DNA of 64,000 nt from JBFMHP01 sp040752855. GTDB lineage: Bacteria > Pseudomonadota > Gammaproteobacteria > RBG-16-57-12. Position numbers and translations under genes: made by a program. Positions 24,423 to 32,468 of this stretch are shown piece by piece; the first letter of the stretch is position 1; every line of letters begins with the position of its first letter. The notes under the pieces were generated by a model, which did no database searches, had not been told where the DNA came from, and saw nothing but the letters and a program-made list of their open reading frames with translations. The DNA lies in assembly GCA_040752855.1 (NCBI GenBank), contig JBFMHP010000002.1, positions 1 through 64,000 on the forward strand, written 5' to 3'.

Positions 24423-24743
24423 GATAGCCATGTGGAAGCCGCCCAAGCTGCGGTGCTCGTGATCCTGCTGAATGAGGAACGCCCGCCAGTTTGGGAGCAG
24501 GTCAGCGACTGGATCGACCGCAATGGTCCTCTCGCCAACAGCGATCTGTGCAGAATCGCAGGGGTGGACACCCTGAAGGCTTCGAAAATGCTGAAACGCT
24601 GGGTTGAGCAGGGCGTGCTGCTAAGAGACGATCCGGGCGGAAAACGTAAAACGGTCTATTTCAAATCGACGCTGACGCAATCCCAATTGGATTGGGGCGG
24701 ATCATTATCTCCCGATACGGAAAATAACGCGGGCGCATCCTGA
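24396..24743 (+). CDS. Small winged-helix-like protein, possibly a 3' gene remnant
   Basis: A 115-residue frame with helix-turn-helix character: PVWEQVSDWIDRNGPLANSDLCRIAGVDTLKASKMLKRWVEQGVLLRDDPGGKR reads as a winged helix in which the ANSDLCRIAGVDTLKASKML part would be the recognition helices, followed by a beta wing KRKTVYFKS. Similar C-terminal wings are found in AlbA_2/Schlafen-type ATP-binding regulators, so this may be the 3' end of a longer lost gene. The first codons overlap the inverted repeat and may not be coding. It is divergent from the DUF4143 ATPase and near the right edge of the insert. Confidence 0.45.
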   Translation: MKVYISKYKDSHVEAAQAAVLVILLNEERPPVWEQVSDWIDRNGPLANSDLCRIAGVDTLKASKMLKRWVEQGVLLRDDPGGKRKTVYFKSTLTQSQLDWGGSLSPDTENNAGAS

Positions 24744-24980
24744 TTAGTGGTGTACAAACAATGAGTTGTATGTTTTTTTATTATCCAATGGCGCGATCTT
24801 GAAAGGTTCGGGTCGGGTTGTGAACGATATTCCGGACACAACCGTTAAGCGGAACTAACGACGTGCTGCACATCATCCGCACTTGGCAGTTCCAGAGGGG
24901 CGGCACCCTTTCCATGCGCTGATCCGCGCCTCGGCGCGGCAATGGATAATCCGTGCCATTCAAAGTATCATTTCAACGAT
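24744..24980 (+). pseudogene. Intergenic segment with tonB C-terminal remnant (direct repeat copy B, 24866-24924)
   Basis: From 24863 a frame reads VLHIIRTWQFQRGGTLSMR and a stop, the tonB C terminus with three changes. This is the likely original tonB 3' end, left ahead of yqgE when the HDAC/ATPase segment entered. The remaining bases 24744-24860 hold no recognised gene. Confidence 0.8.
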
Positions 24981-25544
24981 ATGATCAAGACTGTTTCCCT
25001 CACCAACCACTTCCTGATCGCCATGCCCGGCCTGACGGACCCGAACTTCTTCCAGTCCGTCACCTACATCTGTGAGCACAACAGCGAAGGGGCGATGGGT
25101 ATCGTCATCAACCGCCCGCTCGAGCTCACCCTCAGGGAGGTGCTGGAATCGATGACCATCCCGGTGCCGGAACAGGGCTTCAACGACGTCGCGATCTACC
25201 TGGGCGGCCCGGTCGAGCCCGAGCGCGGCTTCGTGCTGCACCGTCCCGCCGGGCAGTGGGAGTCCTCCATTCCGATTGCCGAGGACATGGCCCTGACCAC
25301 CTCGCGTGACATCGTCGCGGCCATTGCCGAAGGCAGCGGCCCTAAGCATTTTCTGATCGCCCTCGGCTATGCCGGGTGGGGCGCGGGACAGCTCGAGGAC
25401 GAGCTGGCCAACAACGCCTGGCTCAGTGTCCCGGCGGATTTCGACCGGCTGCTCGACACCCCGGTGGAGCTGCGTTGGGAGACAGCCGCCGCTTTGCTCG
25501 GCGTGGACTTGAAGACGCTCTCCAGCGACATCGGGCATGCCTGA
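24981..25544 (+). CDS. yqgE: YqgE/AlgH family protein (UPF0301)
   Basis: A 187-residue cytoplasmic protein of unknown biochemical role, named AlgH in Pseudomonas. Family marks are NHFLIAMPGLTDPNFFQSVTYICEHNSEGAMGIVINRPL, the YLGGPVEPERGFVLH motif and the LGYAGWGAGQLEDEL stretch. ATG 24981 gives the normal N terminus; the frame extends 13 codons upstream without a better start. It overlaps ruvX by 8 bases, and yqgE-ruvX-pyrR-pyrB is a conserved order in gammaproteobacteria. Confidence 0.93.
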   Translation: MIKTVSLTNHFLIAMPGLTDPNFFQSVTYICEHNSEGAMGIVINRPLELTLREVLESMTIPVPEQGFNDVAIYLGGPVEPERGFVLHRPAGQWESSIPIAEDMALTTSRDIVAAIAEGSGPKHFLIALGYAGWGAGQLEDELANNAWLSVPADFDRLLDTPVELRWETAAALLGVDLKTLSSDIGHA

Positions 25545-25974
25545 GATCAAGACCCTGCTGGGTTTTGATTTCGGGGAGCGGCGCATCGGGGTCGCCACCG
25601 GGCAGCGCATCACCGGCACCGCCTCGGCGCTCGCCACGCTGACCTCGCGCGATGGCAGGCCGGACTGGGAGGGGATCACCAAACTGATCGAAGAATGGCG
25701 GCCGGATGCCTTCGTGGTCGGGATGCCGCGCAACATGGACGGCAGTCAACACGAGCTCGCCAAGCGGGTGACGCGCTTTGGCAACCAACTGCACGGCCGC
25801 TACGGCAAGCCGGTGTTCTTCGTCGACGAGCGGCTCAGTTCGCGCGAGGCCGAGCGCCAGCTCGCGCCGGGCGCCGCGCGCCGCGACAAGGGGCTCATCG
25901 ACCGGATGGCTGCGCAGGTGATATTGCAAGATTGGCTGGATCAACAGCGGACGAACCATGAACAAACGCTATAA
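25537..25974 (+). CDS. ruvX: YqgF/RuvX, RNase H-fold nuclease
   Basis: The 145-residue protein has the RNase H-like fold of YqgF. It acts in 16S rRNA 5'-end processing in E. coli and was also called a putative Holliday junction resolvase. Motifs are GFDFGERRIGVATG (first catalytic Asp), FVVGMPRNMDGSQ, and FFVDERLSSREAERQL, with a C-terminal DRMAAQVILQDWL carrying the last Asp. It overlaps yqgE at its start and pyrR at its end. Confidence 0.93.
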   Translation: MPEIKTLLGFDFGERRIGVATGQRITGTASALATLTSRDGRPDWEGITKLIEEWRPDAFVVGMPRNMDGSQHELAKRVTRFGNQLHGRYGKPVFFVDERLSSREAERQLAPGAARRDKGLIDRMAAQVILQDWLDQQRTNHEQTL

Positions 25975-26464
25975 CGTAGAACAAATACTCCAAGACATGA
26001 CCCGCGCGCTGCGCCAGCGCATGCAGGCGCGCGGCATCGCCGAGCCGGTGATGATCGGCATCCACACCGGCGGGGTCTGGATCGCCGAGGAACTGCACCG
26101 GCGCCTGGGCCTGACCACGCCGCTGGGCGGTCTCAACATTTCCTTCTATCGCGATGATTTCAGCCGCGCGGGACTGCACCCGGATGTCAAACCGTCCAAC
26201 CTGCCGTTTGAGATCGACGGAGCGCATCTGATCCTGGTCGACGATGTGCTCTATACCGGGCGCACCATCCGTGCGGCGATGAACGAGATCTTCGATTACG
26301 GCCGGCCCGACTCGATCACCCTGGCGGTGCTGGCCGAACGCAGCGGCCGCGAGCTGCCGATCCAGGCCGATGTGGTGGGCGTGCGCTTTGACATCGATCC
26401 GCACGAGCAGATCAAACTCACCGGGCCGCAGAACATGCAACTGGAGGTCGTGCAATCACTATGA
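25958..26464 (+). CDS. pyrR: PyrR, pyrimidine operon regulator / uracil phosphoribosyltransferase
   Basis: PyrR binds pyr mRNA in Bacillus and has uracil phosphoribosyltransferase activity. The 168-residue protein contains the PRPP-binding loop LILVDDVLYTGRTIRAAM (residues about 90-107), the GIHTGGVWIAEEL motif and the C-terminal VGVRFDIDPHEQIKLTGP. It overlaps ruvX by 17 bases and pyrB by 4, so it is co-translated with the pathway it may regulate. Whether it attenuates pyr transcription here is unknown; no classical PyrR-binding hairpin was recognised. Confidence 0.95.
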   Translation: MNKRYNVEQILQDMTRALRQRMQARGIAEPVMIGIHTGGVWIAEELHRRLGLTTPLGGLNISFYRDDFSRAGLHPDVKPSNLPFEIDGAHLILVDDVLYTGRTIRAAMNEIFDYGRPDSITLAVLAERSGRELPIQADVVGVRFDIDPHEQIKLTGPQNMQLEVVQSL

Positions 26465-27441
26465 GCCGCAATATTCAGCTCGATCCGCAAGGCAAGCTGC
26501 GCCACTTCATCACGGTGGAGGGATTGAAGCGCCAGATGCTGGTCGACATCCTCGACACCGCCGCCTCGTTCATGACCGTCGGCGCGCAGAAGACCAAGAA
26601 GGTGCCGCTGCTGCGCGGCAAGACCGTGGCCAATCTGTTCTTCGAACCCAGCACGCGCACGCGCACCACCTTCGAACTCGCCGCCAAGCGTCTCTCGGCC
26701 GATGTGCTCAATCTCGACATCAAGACCTCGGCGACCTCCAAGGGCGAGAGCCTGCTCGACATGCTGCGCAATCTCGAATCGATGGGGGTGGACATGTTCG
26801 TGGTGCGCCATGCCTCGAGCGGCGCGGCGCACTTTATCGCCCAACACGTGGCGCCGAACATCAGCGTGATCAACGCCGGCGATGGCTGCCATGCCCACCC
26901 GACCCAGGCGATGTTGGATATGTTCACCATCCGCCAGTACAAGGGCGAGTTCGCCCCGCTGACCGTGACCATCGTCGGCGACATCCTGCACTCGCGCGTG
27001 GCCCGTTCCGAGATCCACGCCCTGACCACACTCGGCATCTCCGAGCTGCGCGTGGCCGGGCCGAAGACCTTGATCCCTGCCGAAGTGGAGGCGATGGGCG
27101 TGCACGTCTACGAGGACATGGACGCGGCCATCGACGGGGCCGATGTCATCATCATGCTGCGCCTGCAACGCGAGCGCATGAAGGGCGGCTTCATCCCGGG
27201 CGAGCAAGAATATTTCGACCTCTATGGTCTGAGCGAAAAACGCCTGCGCCGCGCCAAGCCCGAGGTGATCGTGATGCATCCGGGGCCGATCAATCGCGGC
27301 GTGGAGATCGCCTCCGAGGTGGCCGACGGCAAGCACTCGGTGATCCTGCCGCAGGTCACCAACGGGATCGCGGTGCGCATGGCGGTGATGTCGATGGTGC
27401 TCGGCCGTCCGGAAGAAGTGGTGGCGGGAGGAGCGAGCTGA
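26461..27441 (+). CDS. pyrB: Aspartate carbamoyltransferase catalytic chain
   Basis: PyrB makes carbamoyl-aspartate from carbamoyl phosphate and aspartate, step 2 of UMP synthesis. The 326-residue sequence has the carbamoyl-phosphate loop FFEPSTRTRTTFE (about residues 61-73), FVVRHASSGAAHF, GDGCHAHPTQAMLD and the aspartate-domain HPGPINRGVEIASE. It is followed with a one-base overlap by the inactive dihydroorotase pyrC', the pairing known from Pseudomonas-type ATCases, where the two form a dodecameric complex. No pyrI regulatory chain is present. Confidence 0.97.
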   Translation: MSRNIQLDPQGKLRHFITVEGLKRQMLVDILDTAASFMTVGAQKTKKVPLLRGKTVANLFFEPSTRTRTTFELAAKRLSADVLNLDIKTSATSKGESLLDMLRNLESMGVDMFVVRHASSGAAHFIAQHVAPNISVINAGDGCHAHPTQAMLDMFTIRQYKGEFAPLTVTIVGDILHSRVARSEIHALTTLGISELRVAGPKTLIPAEVEAMGVHVYEDMDAAIDGADVIIMLRLQRERMKGGFIPGEQEYFDLYGLSEKRLRRAKPEVIVMHPGPINRGVEIASEVADGKHSVILPQVTNGIAVRMAVMSMVLGRPEEVVAGGAS

Positions 27442-28724
27442 TGCGCGTCTTGATTCAAAACGGGCGGCTCATTGATCCGGCCAACCAACACGACGCCGTG
27501 TGCGATCTCTACATCGCCGAAGGCAAGATCGTCGGACTCGGACAGGCGCCACAGGGCTTCACGCCCGATCGCGTGATCGACGCCAGCGGGCTCATCGTCT
27601 GCCCAGGGCTGATCGACTTGCAGGCCCACCTGCGCGAGCCGGGACAAAAACACAAGGGCACCATCGCCAGTGAAACGGCTGCGGCGGTCGCCGGCGGCAT
27701 CACCACGCTGTGCTGTCCGCCGGACACCGATCCGGTGATCGATTCCACCGCCGTGGTCGAGCTGATCAAGCTGCGCGCCGAGCAGGACGGCCAGGCCCGC
27801 GTGGTGATCCTCGGCGCGCTGACCAAGGGCCTCGGCGGCGAACTGATCTCCTCCATGGCCAAGCTCAAGGCCGCCGGCTGCGTCGGTTTCAGCAATGCCC
27901 ATCAACCGGTCGGCAACACCGTAGTGCTGCGCCGCGCGATGGAGTACGCCGCGACCCTGGATATGACCGTCTTTTTGCACGCCCAGGACCCGAGTCTCAG
28001 TGCCGGCGGCATGGTGCATGAAGGCGCGGTCAGCACCCGGCTCGGGCTGGCCGGCATCCCGGCTTGCTCGGAAACCTTGGAGGTCGCGCGCCTGCTGCAA
28101 TTGATCGGGCACACCGGCGTACGCGCGCATTTTTCGCAGCTCTCCACCGCCAAGGCCTTGCAGCTGATCGGTCGTGCGCGCTACGACGGACTGCCGGTCA
28201 GCGCCGATGTGGCGGCGCACCAACTGCATCTGACCCAGGTCGATATCGCCGAATTCAACAGCCTCTGCCATGTGCGTCCGCCGCTGCGCACCGAGCGCGA
28301 CCGCGACGGACTGATCGAAGGGGTGGGCAGCGGGGCGTTGAACGCCATCTGCTCCGATCACCAGCCGCACGACCGTGACGCCAAGCTGGCGCCCTTCGCC
28401 GAGACCGAGCCGGGCATCTCCGGCCTGGAGACCCTACTGCCGCTGGCGTTGCGCTTGCGTACCAAGCGCGTTTCCCTGATGCGCATCATCGACAGCCTCA
28501 CGCGCGAACCGGCGCGCATCCTCGGACTGGAGGTGGGACACCTCTCGCTCGGTGCGCCGGCCGATGTCTGCATCTTCGATCCCGACCGCTATTGGCGGTT
28601 GGAAGAGGCCAATATGCGCAGCCAGGGCCGCAACACGCCGTTTCTCGGTTGGGAATTCCAGGGGCGGGTGGTGTATACCCTGGTCGACGGCCGGCCGGTG
28701 TTCGAGTTGTCGGGCGCGGCGTGA
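27441..28724 (+). CDS. pyrX: Dihydroorotase-like PyrC' (inactive subunit of ATCase)
   Basis: In the Pseudomonas-type ATCase a non-catalytic dihydroorotase homologue (PyrC', PyrX) is needed to build the enzyme complex. The 427-residue protein keeps the amidohydrolase fold (VCPGLIDLQAHLREPGQ, GGITTLCCPPDT, AICSDHQPHDRD) but two metal ligands are lost: the first His of the H-x-H pair is Gln61 (DLQAHLR) and the His of the HxST block is Gln233 (HFSQLST). His63, His180 and Asp306 remain. A functional PyrC must therefore be encoded elsewhere. It overlaps pyrB by one base and pyrK-like by four. Confidence 0.9.
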   Translation: MRVLIQNGRLIDPANQHDAVCDLYIAEGKIVGLGQAPQGFTPDRVIDASGLIVCPGLIDLQAHLREPGQKHKGTIASETAAAVAGGITTLCCPPDTDPVIDSTAVVELIKLRAEQDGQARVVILGALTKGLGGELISSMAKLKAAGCVGFSNAHQPVGNTVVLRRAMEYAATLDMTVFLHAQDPSLSAGGMVHEGAVSTRLGLAGIPACSETLEVARLLQLIGHTGVRAHFSQLSTAKALQLIGRARYDGLPVSADVAAHQLHLTQVDIAEFNSLCHVRPPLRTERDRDGLIEGVGSGALNAICSDHQPHDRDAKLAPFAETEPGISGLETLLPLALRLRTKRVSLMRIIDSLTREPARILGLEVGHLSLGAPADVCIFDPDRYWRLEEANMRSQGRNTPFLGWEFQGRVVYTLVDGRPVFELSGAA

Positions 28725-29416
28725 TTCAGGCCGAGGCCGCGCTGCTTGCGCGCGCGCCGCTGCCGGGCCGCACCGAGCTGTGGCGCCTGCATGCCCCAGA
28801 GATTGCCAAGGCCGCCCGGCCCGGCCACTACATCGAGGTGGAGGTTGCCGCCAGCGAGCGCCTGTTCGTCATGCGCGCCGATGCGCCGGCGGGCTGGATT
28901 GAACTGCTGCGGCCGGTGACGAATTCCGACGCACCGTTGACCGTCGGCCGGTCCTTGGCGATTCGCGGGCCGCTCGGCTCGGAGTTCGTTGTGCATCCCG
29001 AACGTCCGCGCCCGCTGTTGCTCGGTCACGGTCTCGGCATGGCGCCGATGATCTTTCTGGCCAGCGCGTTGCGTGGCCTTCCCGTGTTCAAACCCTTGGC
29101 GCTCTTGAGCACCGATGATGCCTTTCCCTTCACCCCGCGTCCGTCACGCATCATCGTCCCCGGTGTGCCGCATGGGGTGATCGCCGCACCGCCGCTGCTC
29201 GACGACTGGGGTGTGCCCGCGCGGCTGATCAATGCGCACGGCGCCCCCGGTTGCCACGAAGGCGACTTGATCGCACTCGCGCGCCACTGGCTGCACGCGC
29301 TTTCGCCCGCGCAGCGGGGCGAGGTGGAAATCTTCGTCTGTGCCCCGCCGATCCTCTTGGCCGAAATTTGCGTTTGGGCGCAGGCCGAGCGTATCGTGTG
29401 GCAGTCGTGCGGCTGA
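28721..29416 (+). CDS. PyrK-like dihydroorotate dehydrogenase electron-transfer subunit homologue
   Basis: A 231-residue ferredoxin-reductase-like protein starting at GTG 28721, which overlaps the pyrC' stop as GTGA. It has the N-terminal beta-barrel region (ARPGHYIEVEVAASERLFVMRADAPAGWIELL) and the LLLGHGLGMAPMIFLAS nucleotide loop, corresponding to the NAD-binding region of PyrK and other FNR-type proteins, and ends VEIFVCAPPILLAEICVWA. The cysteine cluster that holds [2Fe-2S] in PyrK (C-x4-C-x2-C) is not visible. So it may be a flavin oxidoreductase subunit without the cluster. Its link with the pyrimidine operon comes only from position and resemblance. Confidence 0.65.
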   Translation: MIQAEAALLARAPLPGRTELWRLHAPEIAKAARPGHYIEVEVAASERLFVMRADAPAGWIELLRPVTNSDAPLTVGRSLAIRGPLGSEFVVHPERPRPLLLGHGLGMAPMIFLASALRGLPVFKPLALLSTDDAFPFTPRPSRIIVPGVPHGVIAAPPLLDDWGVPARLINAHGAPGCHEGDLIALARHWLHALSPAQRGEVEIFVCAPPILLAEICVWAQAERIVWQSCG

Positions 29417-29452
29417 TCGCGTTACCCCTGTATCGGGAGCGGTGATAACCAA

Positions 29453-29511
29453 TGTAGGAGCCTGCCCTGCAGGCGATTGCCGTTTGTTCGCGAGCAGGGC
29501 TCGCTCCTACA
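29453..29511. repeat. REP-like palindrome 1
   Basis: TGTAGGAGCCTGCCCTGCAGGCGA pairs at the outer ends with TCGCGAGCAGGGCTCGCTCCTACA. It has the two-arm form (GGAGCCTGCCC...GCAGGCGA and CGAGCAGGGCTCG) shared by the other four copies at 29538-29602, 36871-36932, 36976-37033 and 39516-39573. Confidence 0.75.
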
Positions 29512-29537
29512 TGAAATCCTTTTGTCGGTTGGGGGTC

Positions 29538-29602
29538 CGTAGGAGCGAGCCCCGCTCGCGAATGAACCGAACGGAGTTCGCCTGCGGGGCAGGCTCCTAC
29601 GG
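29538..29602. repeat. REP-like palindrome 2
   Basis: Inverted relative to copy 1: GTAGGAGCGAGCCCCGCTCGCGAA at the left and CGCCTGCGGGGCAGGCTCCTAC at the right. Copies 1 and 2 form a head-to-head doublet, the usual arrangement of REP elements. Confidence 0.75.
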
Positions 29603-29713
29603 TCGTGCCGCACCATCACGCGCGCGGTTCCGCGCACCTTCTCATCGTGTGTAATTTTCACACATTCATCTCGGCAATATTCACGTGAATCTCACCCAAG
29701 CGCGCGGTTAAAT

Positions 29714-29773
29714 GTGCCGCAAGTCGGACGTCACGGCGAACGTGACGGAACGAGTCGGTCGCGGCGCTTTTTT
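29714..29773 (+). terminator. Terminator-like nested hairpin in the aminotransferase leader
   Basis: Outer stem GTGCCGC (29714-29720) with GCGGCGC (29761-29767), inner stem CGTCAC (29729-29734) with GTGACG (29742-29747), directly followed by six T. It lies 75 bases before the first gene of the lipid cluster, so it could end readthrough or act as an attenuator. Confidence 0.5.
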
Positions 29774-29848
29774 CATGCGCTGCGTTGCCATATCGAGGCG
29801 TAGCAATCCCGCCTGCCGGCAGACGCCAATCAAACAAGGAGATCGAAC

Positions 29849-31240
29849 ATGGTCATCGGAAATCCGCAGCGGTCGAGGTTGAATCCGGATCGTCAGTTTT
29901 TGCTGCAACACATCCATTTCGACAAGCCCATCACGCGCGCGCAGGGGCACTATTTGTACGATGCGCAGGGCGAGGCGTATCTGGATTTTCTCGCGCAATA
30001 CGGCGCGGTGCCCTTCGGCCACAATCCCGCGATCGTCTGGGAGGCGTTGAACCGCGTGCGGCTCAATCACGAGCCCAGCCTGGTGCAGCCGCTGTTGTCG
30101 CCGGCGGCCGAGGCCCTGTCGGCGAAGTTGAGCGCCATCGCCCCGGTGCGCAACGGCTATGTCACCTTCACCAACAGCGGGGCGGAGACCGTCGAGGCGG
30201 CGATCAAGCTGGCGCGCGCCAAGACCTTGCGGCCGTATATCGTGAGCGCCAGCGGCGGGTTTCACGGCAAGACCCTCGGGGCGGTGTCGGCGACGTGGAA
30301 TCCCAAATATCGCGAGCCGTTTTTGGCCGATACGCGCCACTTCGATTTCGTCCCGTATGGTGATGTCGAGGCCTTGGAGGCGCGCCTGGCCCAAGGTGAT
30401 GTGGCGGCGTTTCTGGTGGAGCCGGTGCAAGGCGAGGCCGGGATGATCGATGCGCCGGCCGGATATCTGCGCGCGGCGGCGGAGATCTGCAAACGACATC
30501 GCACCCTGCTGATCGTCGATGAAATCCAAAGCGGGCTGGGACGCACCGGCACGCTGTTCGCGCTGGAACACGAAGGGGTGACGGCCGACATGGTGCTGCT
30601 GGCCAAGGCGCTCGGTGGCGGGATGGTGTCGCTGGGGGCGTGCATCTGCGCCGAGCACGCCTGGTCCGAGGAGTTCGGGCTGTTTCACAGCTCCACCTTT
30701 GCCAACAATCACCTCTCCTGCGCCATCGGCCTGGCGGTGATCGAGCACCTGCTGGCCGACGATCAAGCCTTGGTGCGGGATGTCGCCGAGAAAGGGGATT
30801 ACCTGCGGCGCGGCTTGGAGGTGCTGATCCGGTGTCACCCGCGGGCCTTCAGTCACGCGACCGGCAAGGGGCTGATGCAGGGACTGCACATTCATCCGTG
30901 GCAGCATGCGGACAGCTATTTTCTCTGCCATGCCAGCTGGACGGGCATGTCGGTGCCGTTGATCTGCGGGTATCTCTTGAACCAGCACAAGATCATTACC
31001 GTGCCGACCTTCAACAACAACGGCGTCATCCGCATCGAACCCTCGTTGACCATCACGCATGCCGAGATCGACCGGCTGCTCGACGCGTTGGACGATGTCG
31101 GCGAGGCCATCGCCCAAGAAGATTTTGCCAAGTTGCTGCGTTATCTGACCGGGGAGCGGGGCAAGGTTGTCCATTTTCCACAGATCATCGAAAAAGGGAG
31201 CGAAAAACATGCAGAACCTCAACGCGCCATGTCTTGGTAA
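29849..31240 (+). CDS. Class III PLP-dependent aminotransferase
   Basis: Enzymes of this family transfer amino groups between an omega-amino or aldehyde substrate and a keto acid. The 463-residue protein has the full set of PLP motifs: TNSGAETVEAAIKLAR (109-124), SGGFHGKT (135-142), the DEIQSGLGRTG block with Asp224, and the Schiff-base Lys253 in LLAKALGGG. It is nearest in character to ornithine/putrescine-type transaminases but has no feature that fixes the substrate. ATG 29849 is preceded by AAGGAGA. It overlaps the acyl-ACP-reductase-like gene by 32 bases. Next to a gene that should produce fatty aldehydes, amination of an aldehyde to a long-chain amine is a reasonable inference, not a demonstration. 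A leader hairpin precedes it. Confidence 0.88.
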   Translation: MVIGNPQRSRLNPDRQFLLQHIHFDKPITRAQGHYLYDAQGEAYLDFLAQYGAVPFGHNPAIVWEALNRVRLNHEPSLVQPLLSPAAEALSAKLSAIAPVRNGYVTFTNSGAETVEAAIKLARAKTLRPYIVSASGGFHGKTLGAVSATWNPKYREPFLADTRHFDFVPYGDVEALEARLAQGDVAAFLVEPVQGEAGMIDAPAGYLRAAAEICKRHRTLLIVDEIQSGLGRTGTLFALEHEGVTADMVLLAKALGGGMVSLGACICAEHAWSEEFGLFHSSTFANNHLSCAIGLAVIEHLLADDQALVRDVAEKGDYLRRGLEVLIRCHPRAFSHATGKGLMQGLHIHPWQHADSYFLCHASWTGMSVPLICGYLLNQHKIITVPTFNNNGVIRIEPSLTITHAEIDRLLDALDDVGEAIAQEDFAKLLRYLTGERGKVVHFPQIIEKGSEKHAEPQRAMSW

Positions 31241-32468
31241 ATATGCCTTTTTGATCCATCCGCCTTCGCCGGAGGATTTGCATAAATCCGCGCCGCGCGG
31301 CTTTGAACACCTGAGCGAGGCGGAATGGGACAACTGGGTGAAATGGATCTCCTCGTGGTCGGAACGGCATTACGAACCCGGCGTGGCCCATCACCTGCCC
31401 GTGCTCCGCTCGCAAACCGGCGGCTACGCCGAGGGCTGGCTGATCGCCATACCGTTGACGCCGGTGCAGCTGATGAAGCTCAAACAGCGCGACAAGGCGG
31501 TGCTGCTGGCGCGATGCGTGGAGGTGGCGCGCGATCTGGGCGTGGATATCCTCGGGCTCGGCGCGTTCACCTCGATCATCAGCCGGGGCGGGACCGACAT
31601 CGCCGATTGCGGTCTCAATATCACCACCGGCAACAGCTTGACGGCCATGTCAGCCTCGGAAAGCCTGCGGCAATTGGCGCGCCAAAGCGGCCAGGAGCTG
31701 CGCGCCGGTCCGCTGGGCGTCATCGGCGCCGCCGGTTCGGTCGGCCAGCTTGCCACGCGTCGACTGGCGCTGTTCTGCGCTGACATGACGCTGTTCGGCA
31801 ATCCCAACAATCCAAACTCCCTGCGCAAATTGGCCGGGGTGGCGGGACGGATTTACCGCGACGCGTTGGTTAGTGTCAAACGCGGTGGAGAACTCGACGG
31901 CGTGGCCGGCAAACTCCGGCAAATCGTGGACTGCCCGGAAGAGGTGTTGGCGCTCGAACCGGATGACGACAGCGCGCTGTACGACTGCGTGAATATCATC
32001 GCTGGCCAAGTGGGCGCGGAACCGCCGGTCAAGCTCAGCAACGATCTGGCGGACCGCTTGCCGCGCATGCGGTTTGTGTTGTCGGCCACGAGCCAAGGGG
32101 CGGCGTTCATCGACGCGACCATGCTGGCGCCCGGGGCGATCGTGTGTGATGCCTCGCGTCCGGCGGATGTGAGCGCGGAGGTGACGCAGAAACGGCCCGA
32201 CGTGTTCGTCTATGAAGGCGGGCTGATGCGCTTGCCGGAGAAGGTGACGTTCGGCCGGCGCAACATCATCGGCTGCGCGCCGGGGATCAATCTGTCCTGC
32301 CTGTCCGAAACCATCACACTGGCCATGTCGGGCATCCGGCGCAATTACAGCATCGGCAGCGATTTGTCGCTGGAGGAGGCGCAGGCGGTGTATGCGCACG
32401 CCATCGGCCACGGCTTCAGGGTCCACACCCCGGAGATGGGCGGACACTGCGCGGGGGCCGCGGCATGA
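31209..32468 (+). CDS. Acyl-ACP reductase-like (AAR family) protein
   Basis: Cyanobacterial AAR reduces acyl-ACP to fatty aldehyde with NADPH, the first step of alkane synthesis. The 419-residue product resembles it in three places: LGLGAFTSIIS...NITTGNSLTA (116-146, compare GGFSSI...FTTGNTHTAY), a Rossmann loop GVIGAAGSVGQLATRRL (170-186), and the C-terminal INLSCLSETITLAM with candidate nucleophile Cys364, followed by an AHAIGHGF stretch as in AAR. The N-terminal 100 residues differ from AAR. ATG 31209 with GGGAG upstream is chosen over a start at 31167. The stop overlaps the hydroxylase gene by 4 bases. Membership is by eye, and the substrate could be another thioester. Confidence 0.7.
   Translation: MQNLNAPCLGKYAFLIHPPSPEDLHKSAPRGFEHLSEAEWDNWVKWISSWSERHYEPGVAHHLPVLRSQTGGYAEGWLIAIPLTPVQLMKLKQRDKAVLLARCVEVARDLGVDILGLGAFTSIISRGGTDIADCGLNITTGNSLTAMSASESLRQLARQSGQELRAGPLGVIGAAGSVGQLATRRLALFCADMTLFGNPNNPNSLRKLAGVAGRIYRDALVSVKRGGELDGVAGKLRQIVDCPEEVLALEPDDDSALYDCVNIIAGQVGAEPPVKLSNDLADRLPRMRFVLSATSQGAAFIDATMLAPGAIVCDASRPADVSAEVTQKRPDVFVYEGGLMRLPEKVTFGRRNIIGCAPGINLSCLSETITLAMSGIRRNYSIGSDLSLEEAQAVYAHAIGHGFRVHTPEMGGHCAGAAA

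Larger units (their letters stand above)
29417..29848. other. Intergenic region with REP-like doublet and leader hairpin
   Basis: 432 bases without a gene. It carries two REP-like palindromes (29453-29511 and 29538-29602), an AT-rich stretch (29645-29700) suitable for a promoter, a terminator-like hairpin (29714-29773), and the ribosome site AAGGAGA ahead of the aminotransferase ATG. Confidence 0.7.

Noticed and set aside
22203..24743. Prophage or integrative element
   Set aside because: No integrase, structural or replication gene; only three small genes between the tonB repeats. Called an insert only.
23220..24743. Toxin-antitoxin pair (DUF4143 ATPase with the divergent winged-helix frame)
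   Set aside because: Divergent orientation and no toxin fold; the small frame may be a gene remnant.
29708..31333. Minus-strand frame of 541 codons opposite the aminotransferase
   Set aside because: Antisense to a class III aminotransferase with all PLP motifs; composition typical of a shadow.
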